From: CABQCM01 sp965145485 | Lineage (GTDB): Bacteria > Bacillota > Clostridia > Oscillospirales > Acutalibacteraceae | Length of the DNA stretch: 49,756 bases | Direction of reading: 5' to 3' | Assembly: GCA_965145485.1 (NCBI GenBank) | Contig: CBCTCU010000018.1 | Location: forward strand, 1-49,756 | In this document: in pieces, positions 8,802-17,411 of the stretch | Numbering within the stretch: the first letter of the stretch is position 1 | How the letters are laid out: every line of letters starts with the position of its first letter | Notes under the pieces: generated by a model | Told to the model about the DNA's origin: nothing | The model's database searches: none | Seen by the model: the letters and a program-made list of their open reading frames with translations, nothing else | Translations under genes and position numbers: made by a program

Positions 8802-9117
8802 GGTTTATCCTCCTTCGTAATGCTCCGGCCGGCGTTCGCCGTGCCGTTTGTTGTATCCATATCGCAATCGGCCTGCGGGGCCCCGCAAAGCCGAAAGGAT
8901 TTTACATGAAGCGCCCCGAAAAGCGAGGCGGGGTTTGCCCGGCGGCCTGCCGGGCCGGCCGGATGGGTTACCCTTCCCCATTGCGCCAAGCGGACATGCC
9001 GCCAACTGGTTTGCCATGGCGGGATTGCCGCGGATGAGAGCCGCCGCACCGGCCGGCAAAAGACGCAGCGCAAGTCAAGCTATCATATTGGCGCAAAGGC
9101 CGCAAATGGCCTGCTGC
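8802..9117. other. 316-base gap between the regulator and E2
   Basis: GC-rich spacer with inverted repeats such as GCCCGGCGGCC and CCGGCCGG, and no gene with family character. No convincing minus-strand -35/-10 pair was found, so E2 may be transcribed from the promoter ahead of the DeoR gene or from a non-consensus site here. Confidence 0.4.
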
Positions 9118-9882
9118 TTATTCCCACAACACGGTGACCTGGTTTTGGGTTGCCGACTCCATGATCTCGTCCGACGGACGCTGGTCGGTGATCAGCAGGT
9201 CGATCTGGTCGAGGGTGGCGAAGGTAAAGGGCATGCTTTTGCCAAATTTGCTTGCGTCGACGAGCATGATGGTCTTTTTGGCCTTGGCGATGATGTTGCG
9301 CTTGAGCTCGCACTCGCTGTAGTTGCCGCAGGTGCAGCCGTTTTCCTGCGAGAACGCCGACGCGACCATAAAGGCAAAGTCAAAATTGAGGTGGGCGATG
9401 AATTCCAGCGACTGGGGCCCCGACACCGATAAGGTGGAGCGGTTGATCAGCCCGCCGATGAGAGTGACGTTGGGCTTGTACCGCTTGGAGACCTCCAGCG
9501 CCACGTTGGGCGCGCTGGTGAGAATGGAAAGGTCGAGGTCGGGAATCTGCCGGGCGAGCATCATGCCGGTCGTGCCCGAGTCGAGAAAGATCGAACGCCC
9601 GGTCTCGATGTACTTGGCGGCCAGCTTGCCGATTTTGGTCTTGGCCTCGGGATTCTTAACCGCGCGCAGGGCGTAGACGTCCTCCTGCCCGGCGTCGAGC
9701 ATCTTGATGTAGCGCGCCCCTCCCCGGATGCGGACCGCCTCGCCCAGCTTTTCAAAATACTCGAGGTCGCGGCGCAGGGTCATGCTTGACACCTGGGGGA
9801 ACATCTCCTCCAACTCCTTGAGCTTGACCACGCCCTTGTCGCGCAGCAGAGTCAGGATTTTGTCGCGGCGATCAAAACTCAT
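9118..9882 (-). CDS. DeoR-family transcriptional regulator
   Basis: A likely repressor of the following dehydrogenase operon. The 254-residue protein has an N-terminal DeoR winged helix (about 4-57, starting RRDKILTLLRDKG, with SMTLRRDLEYFE as recognition region). A sugar-phosphate sensor domain follows, containing DSGTTGMMLA and a Lys-rich segment near the C-terminus, as in isomerase-like DeoR sensors. An upstream in-frame extension exists, but the ATG at 9882 starts directly before the HTH and has AAAGGAG correctly spaced, so it is preferred. Same orientation as E2-E3-E1-lplA-mtlD. Its effector is unknown; a phosphorylated sugar or hexitol would suit the linked mtlD. Confidence 0.85.
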   Translation of the reverse strand: MSFDRRDKILTLLRDKGVVKLKELEEMFPQVSSMTLRRDLEYFEKLGEAVRIRGGARYIKMLDAGQEDVYALRAVKNPEAKTKIGKLAAKYIETGRSIFLDSGTTGMMLARQIPDLDLSILTSAPNVALEVSKRYKPNVTLIGGLINRSTLSVSGPQSLEFIAHLNFDFAFMVASAFSQENGCTCGNYSECELKRNIIAKAKKTIMLVDASKFGKSMPFTFATLDQIDLLITDQRPSDEIMESATQNQVTVLWE

Positions 9883-9914
9883 GGGGGAGGCTCCTTTCCG
9901 ATCTGACTGAATAT

Positions 9915-9947
9915 CACAAAAGCGCCTGGAATTGTAGCGGTTTTGTG
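9915..9947. promoter_or_regulatory. Possible DeoR operator 1
   Basis: Imperfect inverted repeat CACAAAAGCG (9915-9924) and CGGTTTTGTG (9938-9947) in the leader of the DeoR gene. It shares CAAAA/TTTTG half-sites with the palindrome at 9960-9975. Confidence 0.45.
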
Positions 9948-9959
9948 GCTGAAATGTAA

Positions 9960-9975
9960 AGTTTTGTTCAAAACT
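9960..9975. promoter_or_regulatory. Possible DeoR operator 2
   Basis: Perfect inverted repeat AGTTTTG-TT-CAAAACT lying just downstream of the -10 box of the minus-strand promoter, where a bound repressor would block initiation or clearance. Confidence 0.5.
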
Positions 9976-9991
9976 AACATCCAGCGTGTTA

Positions 9992-10020
9992 ATTATAATC
10001 AAACAGGGGCGGAATGTCAA
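9992..10020 (-). promoter_or_regulatory. Consensus sigma-A promoter for the deoR-dehydrogenase operon
   Basis: On the minus strand TTGACA (10015-10020) and TATAAT (9992-9997) are separated by exactly 17 bases, matching the consensus at every position. Such a strong promoter next to operator-like repeats suggests a tightly repressed operon. Confidence 0.85.
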
Positions 10021-10064
10021 TCTTTTTGCATAAAAAATCTTGACCAAATCCGACCGGGCAAAGC

Positions 10065-10093
10065 TTGAAAAATCAGTATAAAGCTGTTAAACT
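10065..10093 (+). promoter_or_regulatory. Promoter ahead of recJ
   Basis: TTGAAA (10065-10070), a 17-base spacer and TAAACT (10088-10093), about 150 bases before the recJ start codon. It is divergent from the deoR promoter. Confidence 0.55.
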
Positions 10094-10240
10094 GTAGTAT
10101 TATAAAAAAGATACCCGTCCAACGTCGCAATGGCGTTGTGTTATCGAGAGATGTAAGGAGCTTTGCTTTCAAGCCCTTTTCGGGCGCAGAGGATTGCCGC
10201 GCCCATCGATAGCAACCGGACAATGGAAAGGTGGATGAGA

Positions 10241-12313
10241 ATGAGCCGCAAAGAGTGGATCGTCGCAGGGGGCGACCGCGCCGCCGCGCAGGCCCTCGCA
10301 GACGAATGCGGGATTGACCCGCTCGCCGCTCTGCTGCTGATTGGCCGCGGCATCAGCGATCCGGCCCAGGCGGAGGAATTTCTCGATCTTGACCAGCCCC
10401 TCTCCGACCCCTTGGAGCTGCGGGATATGGACAAAGCGGTCGAACGCATCCGGCGCGCGCTCGACCAAAAAGAAACCATGGCCGTCTTTGGCGATTACGA
10501 CTGCGACGGGGTGACGGCGGGCGTGCTGCTGACCGATTATCTTCGCTCCCAGGGGGCGGAGGTATCCCTCATGCTGCCCGACCGCATGGGCGACGGCTAT
10601 GGGATGCACCTCCCGCAGATCGACCGCCTGCACGAGCAGGGGGTCACGCTGGTGATCACGGTGGACAACGGCATCGCCGCCGCGGGGGAGGTCGCCTACG
10701 CCGCCGGGCTGGGCATGGACGTTGTGGTGACCGACCATCACATCCCTCCCGACAGCCTGCCCGACGCCGCCGCTGTGGTCGACCCTCACCGGCTGGACGA
10801 GGAGAGCGATTTTGTCGACTATGCCGGCGTCGGGGTGGCCTTCAAGCTCTGCTGCGCCCTGGAAGGGGGCGCCTGCGAGCAGCTGCTTGGCCGTTACGGC
10901 GATCTGGTTGCCATCGGTACGGTGGCCGACGTCGTGCCCCTGCGCGGGGAGAACCGCATCCTTGTCGCCAAGGGGCTGCAATGCCTCAATCAAAGCCCGC
11001 GGCTGGGTATCCGGGCCCTGCTGTCCGCCGCCGGCATGGACGGGCGGGCGATTACCTCCGAGACGCTGGGCTTTGGCATCGGCCCGCGCATCAACGCCGC
11101 CGGGCGCATGGGGGACGCCATGCGCGCCGCCCGCCTGCTTATGAGCAGCGACGCCGCGCAGGCCGCGCGCCTGGCCGGGGAATTGGAGGAGGCCAACCGG
11201 GAGCGCCACACCGTCGAGGACGCCATCCTGCGCGAATCGCTGGACATGTTGGCGGCCGACGGGGAGCTTGCCCGCCGCCGTCTGATCGTGCTGGCCAGGC
11301 CGGGCTGGCACCCGGGGGTGCTCGGCATTGCCGCCGCGCGTCTGTGCGAGCGCACCGGGAAGCCCTGTATCCTGCTGACCATACACGACGGGCAGGCCCA
11401 TGGATCGGCCCGCAGCGTGGGCGACTTTGCCCTGTACGACGCTTTGTATGCCTGCCGGGAGCATCTGACCGCCTTTGGCGGGCATGCCCAGGCCGCGGGG
11501 CTTTCGATGCGGCAGGACGATCTGGCCGCCTTTTCGGCCGCTTTGGAGCGGTATGCGGCCAAGCTGGGAGAGATGCCCTTTCCCAAGCTTCGGCTGGACT
11601 GCAAGCTGACCCCGCGGGGGGTGAGCGTTGCGGCGGCCGAGGCGGCTGAAGCACTCGCCCCCTTTGGGCAGGAGAACCCTTCTCCCCTGTTCGGGCTGTT
11701 TTGCATGGCCATCGACGATATCCGTCCGGTTGGCGGAGGGGGGCATCTGCGGCTCTCCCTTTCGCGCGACGGCGTGGCCGTGACGGCCATGCGCTTTTCC
11801 ACAAAAAGGGAGGAGTTTCCCTACGACCGGGGGGATTGCGTCGACCTGGCGGTTTCCCTCAGCGTGGGCCAATACCAGGGGAAGCCTTCCCTGTCGGTCG
11901 TTGTGCGGGATATCCGCCCGCACGGGTTGGAGCAGGCGGCCGTGTTATCCGACCTGCGGCTATACGAGCGGTACCGGCGGGGGGAGGCCCTGAGCGCCGG
12001 GCAGGCAGCGCGGCTGCTGCCCGGCCGGGAGGAGATCGGGGCGGTCTACCGCCAGATGCGCCGCCGCGACGGGCAGGTGCAGGACAAGGAGCTGCTGCTT
12101 TCGCGCACCGGCGGGCAGATGGGATACGCGCGGGTATGTTGCGCCATCGACGCGTTGGAGGAACTCTCCCTCATCCGGCGGGAGGATGGGCCGCTGCCAT
12201 CTTGGCGCATCAATCCCGCGGCCGGGAAACAGGACCTCAGCCGCAGCCGGGTGCTCGGGGAATTGGAAAAGGCGGCCCGGGCCTCGGACCAATCCGCCGG
12301 CGCAGTCTCGTAA
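10241..12313 (+). CDS. recJ: Single-stranded-DNA-specific exonuclease RecJ
   Basis: RecJ degrades single-stranded DNA 5' to 3' in recombination and repair. With the ATG at 10241 (AAAGGTGG upstream) the protein has 690 residues. The DHH phosphoesterase motifs are visible: DYDCDG at 85-90, VDNG at 141-144 and TDHH ending at 167. A glycine-rich DHHA1 block containing FGGHAQAAG follows, then an OB-like domain (about 470-560) and a C-terminal extension. An in-frame ATG 78 bases upstream lacks a ribosome site. It heads the recJ-relA/spoT-dtd-MBL-hemZ block common in Firmicutes. Confidence 0.94.
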   Translation: MSRKEWIVAGGDRAAAQALADECGIDPLAALLLIGRGISDPAQAEEFLDLDQPLSDPLELRDMDKAVERIRRALDQKETMAVFGDYDCDGVTAGVLLTDYLRSQGAEVSLMLPDRMGDGYGMHLPQIDRLHEQGVTLVITVDNGIAAAGEVAYAAGLGMDVVVTDHHIPPDSLPDAAAVVDPHRLDEESDFVDYAGVGVAFKLCCALEGGACEQLLGRYGDLVAIGTVADVVPLRGENRILVAKGLQCLNQSPRLGIRALLSAAGMDGRAITSETLGFGIGPRINAAGRMGDAMRAARLLMSSDAAQAARLAGELEEANRERHTVEDAILRESLDMLAADGELARRRLIVLARPGWHPGVLGIAAARLCERTGKPCILLTIHDGQAHGSARSVGDFALYDALYACREHLTAFGGHAQAAGLSMRQDDLAAFSAALERYAAKLGEMPFPKLRLDCKLTPRGVSVAAAEAAEALAPFGQENPSPLFGLFCMAIDDIRPVGGGGHLRLSLSRDGVAVTAMRFSTKREEFPYDRGDCVDLAVSLSVGQYQGKPSLSVVVRDIRPHGLEQAAVLSDLRLYERYRRGEALSAGQAARLLPGREEIGAVYRQMRRRDGQVQDKELLLSRTGGQMGYARVCCAIDALEELSLIRREDGPLPSWRINPAAGKQDLSRSRVLGELEKAARASDQSAGAVS

Positions 12314-12477
12314 AATCCGGCAACCCAGGGGAATGACTTATCGCCGGAACGGCCGGTTTTCAGCCTTCTGACATACATAACGCCCCTTTTTGAAAATCGA
12401 GATAGGCAGGATGCGGCAACGCGCGCTTATCTCAAAAGAGATCAAAACATCCAGCTTGCGAAAGGATGATCGTCTGT

Positions 12478-15400
12478 ATGATCCATTCGGAACATTCCGG
12501 CCACGAATCTGTGGACGCCCCGATGGAGCAAAACGCTCCCCTGCCGGCCGGAAGAGGGGACGGCGAAAGTGAGCGGCCATCCTCACAAGACGCCGGCACG
12601 GCCGCCCAGGCTGCTGCGCCGGGCGCCGATAGCCCGACCGCCGCTGCGCAAAGCCGCACAGCGGACGGCCATGGCGCGCGCCGCGAGGGGCAGGCGCAGC
12701 CCCTTTCGGCCCCCGTCGAGGATACCTCCCCCATACCGGACGGCACAGGACGAAGTCCCGGCTCTGCGCCGGATGCGCCGGCCCGCGGCGGATCAAAGAG
12801 GGCGGACAGCCATACGGAGCCTACGCCGCCCTCCCCTGCGGACGGCCAGGCGGACGAGGCAGGCCCCCTCCTCCCGGCTATGCCGGATGCCGTTGTGGGC
12901 GCGCAGCCGAGCGGGAAGAAACCCGCTTTGAAAGCAACGCCGGACGCCATCACGCACGACACGGAGTGGGAAGCCGTAAATCCCATGGCGGATACAACCG
13001 ACACCGACCCGTCAAGCACGCAGGGGGAAGCAGCGAAATCGGTGGGCACACCGGATGCCGGTTTGGCGGAGAGAGAGGAAAACCTTTCGGCCTCCGCGCC
13101 GGATACGCCGGCCCACGGCGGGTCAAAGAGGGCGGACAGCGATACGGAGCCTACGCCGCCCTCCCCTGCGGACGGCCAGGCGGACGAGGCAGGCAGCCCC
13201 CTCCCGTCTATGCCGGATGCCGTTGTGGACGCGCAGCCGGGCGGGAAGGAACCCGCCTCGCAAACAACGCAGGCCGCCCTCGCGGCTCGTCCGGAGGAAG
13301 AGGGTCAACTCCTCTCACGCGATAACTATGTAACGGGAAAAGAGCTGCTGGAGGCAGCGCAAAAAAGCAACAAATCCTACAACCTTGAGCTGATCGATAA
13401 GGCGCTGCAATTCGCGCGCCGGGCCCACGAGGGGCAAACCCGCCGTTCGGGAGAGCCCTACGTCTGCCATCCCATCAGCGTGGCCATCATCCTCATCGAG
13501 CTGGGGATGGACACCGAGTCGGTCGCGGCCGCCCTGCTGCACGACGTGGTGGAAGATACCGACGTCGATCTGCCGACCATCCGGCGGGAATTTGGGGCCG
13601 ATATCGCCATGCTGGTCGACGGGGTGACGAAACTTACCAAGATGCCCACCTTTTCGCGGGAGGAACAGCAGGGGGAGAATCTGCGCAAGATGCTGCTCGC
13701 CATGTCGGAGGACATCCGGGTCATCATCATCAAGCTGGCCGACCGCCTGCACAATATGCGCACCATCGAGGCTCAGCCCCCGCAGAAACGGCGAGAAAAA
13801 TCCCTTGAAACCCTCGAGGTTTACGCGCCGATCGCCCACCGTCTCGGTATCCGAGCGGTCAAGGAGGAACTGGAGGATTTGGGCATCCGCCAGCTTGACC
13901 CGGTAGGCTACAGTGAGATTGTCGCTGCCCTCGCTTCCCGCGAGCAGGACCGCAAAGCCCTGCTGGACGGTATCCGTCAGCAGATTTCCGAGCGTCTGGC
14001 TGACGTCGCCCCCGGCGCCTATCTCGAGGGGCGGGTCAAATCCATCCACGGTATCTACCGCAAGATGTACATGCAGGGTCACGCCTTTGATGAAATTTAC
14101 GACATCTATGCCGTGCGCATCATCGTCGACACGGTGGCCGAATGTTACAACATTCTGGGGATTATCCACGACATGTTCCGGCCCATTCCCGGCCGCTTCA
14201 AGGATTACATCAGCACCCCCAAGCCCAACCGTTACCAGTCCCTGCACACCACCGTCATCACCCGCGCGGGGGTCCCCTTCGAGGTGCAGATCCGCACCTG
14301 GGAGATGCACCACACCGCCGAATACGGCATCGCGGCGCACTGGAAATACAAGGAGGGAATCTCGCGAAAGGACGACCGGGCGGACGAACGGCTGGCCTGG
14401 ATCCGCCAGCTGCTCGAGAGCCAGAAGGAATCGGACGATGTGGAGGAGATTGTCCGCACCATCAAAAGCGACCTCGCCCCCGAGGAGGTCTTTGTCGTCA
14501 GCCCGAAGGGGGACGTCATCAGCCTGCCGGTCGGCTCGACGGTCATCGACTTTGCCTACGCCATCCATTCGGCGGTGGGCAACCGCATGATCGGCGCCAA
14601 GGTGGACGGGCGCATCGTGCCCATCGACTATCAGGTCAAGACGGGCGAGATCGTCGAGATCCTCACCACCAGCCAGCAGGGGCACGGCCCCAGCCGCGAC
14701 TGGCTGAAAATCGTCAAGACCAGCGAGGCCCGCTCCAAAATCCGCTCCTGGTTTAAAAAGGAAAAACGGGCCGAAAACATTGTCGAGGGCCGGGCGGAGT
14801 TCGACCGGGAAATGCGCCGCGACATGATGGTGCTCACCGAGGAGCAGCGCAACGAATTCATCATGAGCTTTGCCAAGCAGTACCACTGCCAGACCATCGA
14901 CGATTTTTTTGCCATGATTGGTTATGGCGGTTTGTCGCTCCAGCGGATTTTACCCCGCATCAAAGAGGAGTATAATAAGCGTTACCGGGCCGCCGGGCAA
15001 GAGTCGGCCCCGAGCCTGGAAACGCTGGTGGACAAAAGCAAGCCCTCCCGCTCTTCCGACGGGGTGGTGGTCGAGGGCATCGACAACTGCCTGGTCCGAT
15101 TGTCCCACTGCTGCGATCCTCTGCCGGGGGACCGCATCATCGGCTTTATCACCCGGGGGCACGGCGTGTCGATCCACAAGCGCGACTGCCCCAACGTCCC
15201 GCGCGACATCTCCCGCGCCGAGCAGCCCGAACGCTGGGTCAACGCCTACTGGGCGCGCTCCCAGAGCGAGTCCTTCAAATCCACCCTGCAGGTTATCGCC
15301 AACGACCAGCCCAACCTCATCGCCGACGTGACCATCGCTTTAGCGAACATGCACGTGCCCATCTACGCGGTCAACGCCCGGCAGCTCAAGGACGGCACCT

Positions 15401-15504
15401 GCCAGATGATTTTGACCATCGGCAGCGAGAACCTGATCCACCTGGGCAATATTATGGATCGGCTGCGCAAGGTCAGCAATGTGCTCACGGTCGATCGTAT
15501 GTAA
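12478..15504 (+). CDS. Bifunctional (p)ppGpp synthetase/hydrolase RelA/SpoT with long N-terminal extension
   Basis: This long RSH enzyme makes and degrades the stringent-response alarmone. The usual core begins near residue 295. The HD hydrolase is around 310-470 (HDVVEDTD). The synthetase is about 520-640 (RVKSIHGIYRKM, PKPNRYQSLHTT). TGS is about 671-715 and the ACT domain starts near 938. What is odd is the first 285 residues, a Pro/Ala/Asp/Ser-rich, apparently disordered region not typical of the family. It contains two 55-residue repeats and brings the length to 1008 against about 730. The ATG at 12478 is better spaced from AAAGG than the ATG at 12466. Start further downstream cannot be excluded, but the repeat keeps the reading frame. 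Confidence 0.9.
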   Translation: MIHSEHSGHESVDAPMEQNAPLPAGRGDGESERPSSQDAGTAAQAAAPGADSPTAAAQSRTADGHGARREGQAQPLSAPVEDTSPIPDGTGRSPGSAPDAPARGGSKRADSHTEPTPPSPADGQADEAGPLLPAMPDAVVGAQPSGKKPALKATPDAITHDTEWEAVNPMADTTDTDPSSTQGEAAKSVGTPDAGLAEREENLSASAPDTPAHGGSKRADSDTEPTPPSPADGQADEAGSPLPSMPDAVVDAQPGGKEPASQTTQAALAARPEEEGQLLSRDNYVTGKELLEAAQKSNKSYNLELIDKALQFARRAHEGQTRRSGEPYVCHPISVAIILIELGMDTESVAAALLHDVVEDTDVDLPTIRREFGADIAMLVDGVTKLTKMPTFSREEQQGENLRKMLLAMSEDIRVIIIKLADRLHNMRTIEAQPPQKRREKSLETLEVYAPIAHRLGIRAVKEELEDLGIRQLDPVGYSEIVAALASREQDRKALLDGIRQQISERLADVAPGAYLEGRVKSIHGIYRKMYMQGHAFDEIYDIYAVRIIVDTVAECYNILGIIHDMFRPIPGRFKDYISTPKPNRYQSLHTTVITRAGVPFEVQIRTWEMHHTAEYGIAAHWKYKEGISRKDDRADERLAWIRQLLESQKESDDVEEIVRTIKSDLAPEEVFVVSPKGDVISLPVGSTVIDFAYAIHSAVGNRMIGAKVDGRIVPIDYQVKTGEIVEILTTSQQGHGPSRDWLKIVKTSEARSKIRSWFKKEKRAENIVEGRAEFDREMRRDMMVLTEEQRNEFIMSFAKQYHCQTIDDFFAMIGYGGLSLQRILPRIKEEYNKRYRAAGQESAPSLETLVDKSKPSRSSDGVVVEGIDNCLVRLSHCCDPLPGDRIIGFITRGHGVSIHKRDCPNVPRDISRAEQPERWVNAYWARSQSESFKSTLQVIANDQPNLIADVTIALANMHVPIYAVNARQLKDGTCQMILTIGSENLIHLGNIMDRLRKVSNVLTVDRM
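12763..13257 (+). repeat. Two 165-bp direct repeats inside the RelA/SpoT N-terminal extension
   Basis: Segments 12763-12927 and 13093-13257 are close copies offset by 330 bases, an exact multiple of three. Both encode GGSKRADS followed by PPSPADGQADEAG and MPDAVV. Differences between the copies change several residues, so the duplication is not brand new. Confidence 0.85.
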
Positions 15505-15776
15505 CTGTCCTCTGGACTGGGGTGCATTTTCTAGTTGGCCCCATCCAAAGCAGGGCTGCAACTGCGCCGTCTCGCGGGCGCGGTCAACACGGGCCGGCCT
15601 TGTTCCTCTGCGCGCCGCCCGGCCAAGGCCGCTGGCTGCGGATACGGTATACGGCCGGGGCGTTCGGTGCGTTGCTCGGCCGCGGCATGTTCCCATGGCA
15701 TGCGATTGTTAGAGGCAGCGCGGGATGTGCGGCGGTTGTTATCCTGGATTGTTGCCTCGAAGAAGGAGGAAGCGTC

Positions 15777-16226
15777 ATGCGTGTTGTCATTCAAAGGGCT
15801 GCGTCGGCCCGGGTCGACGTTGCGGGGGAACGGGTGGGGCAAATCGGCCCCGGGCTGCTCCTGCTGCTGGGCGTTACGCATTCCGATACCCCAGCGCAGG
15901 CAGCGCTGCTGGCCAACAAGGCGGCCCGGCTACGTATTTTCAGCGATGCGGATGGAAAGATGAACCGGTCGCTGCTGGATGTCGGCGGCCAGGCTCTGGT
16001 GGTCTCCAATTTTACCCTTTATGCGGATGCGACGCATGGCCGGCGTCCCTCCTTTCTCGATGCGGCGAGGCCCGAGCAGGCCCGGCCGCTGTGCGACGCT
16101 TTCTGCGAGGCGCTGCGCGCCGAGGGGGTCGCCGGGGTGGAAACCGGGCGGTTTGGAGCCGATATGAAGATTTTGCTGGAAGCCGACGGCCCGGTGACCA
16201 TCGCCCTGGACACGGGGGATTTTTAG
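15777..16226 (+). CDS. dtd: D-aminoacyl-tRNA deacylase
   Basis: Dtd removes D-amino acids, and glycine mischarged onto tRNA-Ala, from tRNA. The 149-residue length is typical. It starts MRVVIQRA, has SNFTLYAD where the family has SQFTLYGD, then RRPSF, and ends with the conserved GPVT motif in the C-terminal stretch. AGAAGGAGGA lies six bases before the ATG. The open frame extends well upstream but nothing there resembles the family. The 272-base gap after the RelA/SpoT gene is GC-rich and shows no gene. Confidence 0.93.
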   Translation: MRVVIQRAASARVDVAGERVGQIGPGLLLLLGVTHSDTPAQAALLANKAARLRIFSDADGKMNRSLLDVGGQALVVSNFTLYADATHGRRPSFLDAARPEQARPLCDAFCEALRAEGVAGVETGRFGADMKILLEADGPVTIALDTGDF

Positions 16227-16399
16227 TCCGAAATCGGGCCCTGGGTCCGCCCCGGGGGCGGAAGGCCAGACCGGCGCGGTTCTGCGCTCTGAGGTCTTGC
16301 GCACCGACGCCCTCGTAGGACGTATGCTTTTTATAGGGCGCCGGCCCGTCCGTGCCCCCAATCCATATGCCATGCCAAACAACAGAAAGGTGGAAACCG

Positions 16400-17026
16400 A
16401 TGCAAGTCATTACCATACCTTGCGGCATTCTGGACGCCAACGCCTACCTGCTCATCGAGCCGGAAAACGGCGAGGCCGCTCTCATTGACGCCCCCTGCGC
16501 CGACGGCCGGCTGTGGGAGGAGGTGCAACGCCGGGGCCACGCGATGCGGTATCTGCTGCTCACCCACGGCCACATCGACCACATCGCCGGCGTCCAGGCC
16601 ATCCGGGATGCGACCCATGCGATGGTTGGCATCCATACCGCCGATGCGCCATGTCTGCGCAACACGACCGCCAGCCTGGCCAAACCCATGGGCCTGCCGG
16701 CCGCAAACCACCCCAGCATCACCCCGGATCTGCTGCTGTCCGACGGCCAGACGTTGCCGTTGGGCAAGGTCAGCATTGAGGTCATCCACACGCCGGGGCA
16801 CACGCCCGGCGGGGTGTGCTACCGCTGCGGGGATCTGCTGTTTACGGGCGATACCCTGTTTGCGGGCAGCTACGGGCGCACCGATTTCCCGGGCGGCAGC
16901 ATGGACGAAATACGCGCCTCCTGCCTGCGCCTGATTGGCTTGCCGGGCGTCGCGCGGGTACTGCCCGGCCACGGGCCGGAAACCACGCTGAAGGCCGAAC
17001 GCTACACCAATCCCATTTTTGATTGA
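16400..17026 (+). CDS. MBL-fold metallohydrolase, glyoxalase II-like
   Basis: A 208-residue cytoplasmic zinc hydrolase of the metallo-beta-lactamase fold. The metal motif THGHIDH (55-61) is followed by TPGHTPGG and GDTLFAGSYGRTD, the spacing seen in GloB-like proteins of the recJ-relA-dtd-hemZ neighbourhood. The real substrate is not known for this subgroup; hydrolysis of a thioester such as S-lactoylglutathione is only suggested by family name. AGAAAGGTGG precedes the ATG. A hairpin with a T-rich tail follows the gene. Confidence 0.88.
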   Translation: MQVITIPCGILDANAYLLIEPENGEAALIDAPCADGRLWEEVQRRGHAMRYLLLTHGHIDHIAGVQAIRDATHAMVGIHTADAPCLRNTTASLAKPMGLPAANHPSITPDLLLSDGQTLPLGKVSIEVIHTPGHTPGGVCYRCGDLLFTGDTLFAGSYGRTDFPGGSMDEIRASCLRLIGLPGVARVLPGHGPETTLKAERYTNPIFD

Positions 17027-17045
17027 ATGGGGCCCGCCGAACGCC

Positions 17046-17076
17046 TGCCGCCGCTTTGCGGGCGGCATTTCGTTTG
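17046..17076 (+). terminator. Terminator-like hairpin after the MBL hydrolase
   Basis: TGCCGCC (17046-17052) pairs with GGCGGCA (17061-17067), followed by TTTCGTTT. The rest of the gap to hemZ, 17077-17411, holds a possible -10 TATAAT at 17115-17120 without a good -35 and nothing else recognisable. Confidence 0.55.
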
Positions 17077-17411
17077 CCGGGGCGAGTGGTGTATGGTAAG
17101 AACGCAAAAAACGCTATAATGCAACAGTAGCAGTAAAAACATAGGGCGGCCAAGGCGTTTACCGCCAAACCGCCGACACGAGCGGGCCCTTTTGCGAAAA
17201 GGGGAGCGCCGCGGCGCGAGCGAACGCGGATTTTTAGGAATCCAGGCAAGCGATAGAATACCTGCATCGACAATGCTACGGGCAAAGGCGGCTTGCGCAG
17301 ATGTCGGCCGCACCGGCAAAGGATTATCGCGGATTGGAGAGACGGCTCGGGTGAAGCATGCTTTGCCGCAGGACGCTCCCTCAAGACATTATCATCCAGG
17401 GGTTGGAAGGA

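Noticed and set aside
6411..8909. 832-codon plus-strand frame opposite E3 and E2
   Set aside because: Spans two real minus-strand genes and their gap; composition is that of a reversed Ala/Gly-rich gene.
10163..10240. N-terminal extension of RecJ from the ATG at 10163
   Set aside because: No ribosome site before 10163 and no RecJ-like sequence before the ATG at 10241.
13315..14886. Long minus-strand frame inside the RelA/SpoT gene
   Set aside because: Antisense of conserved HD and synthetase domains, no motifs.
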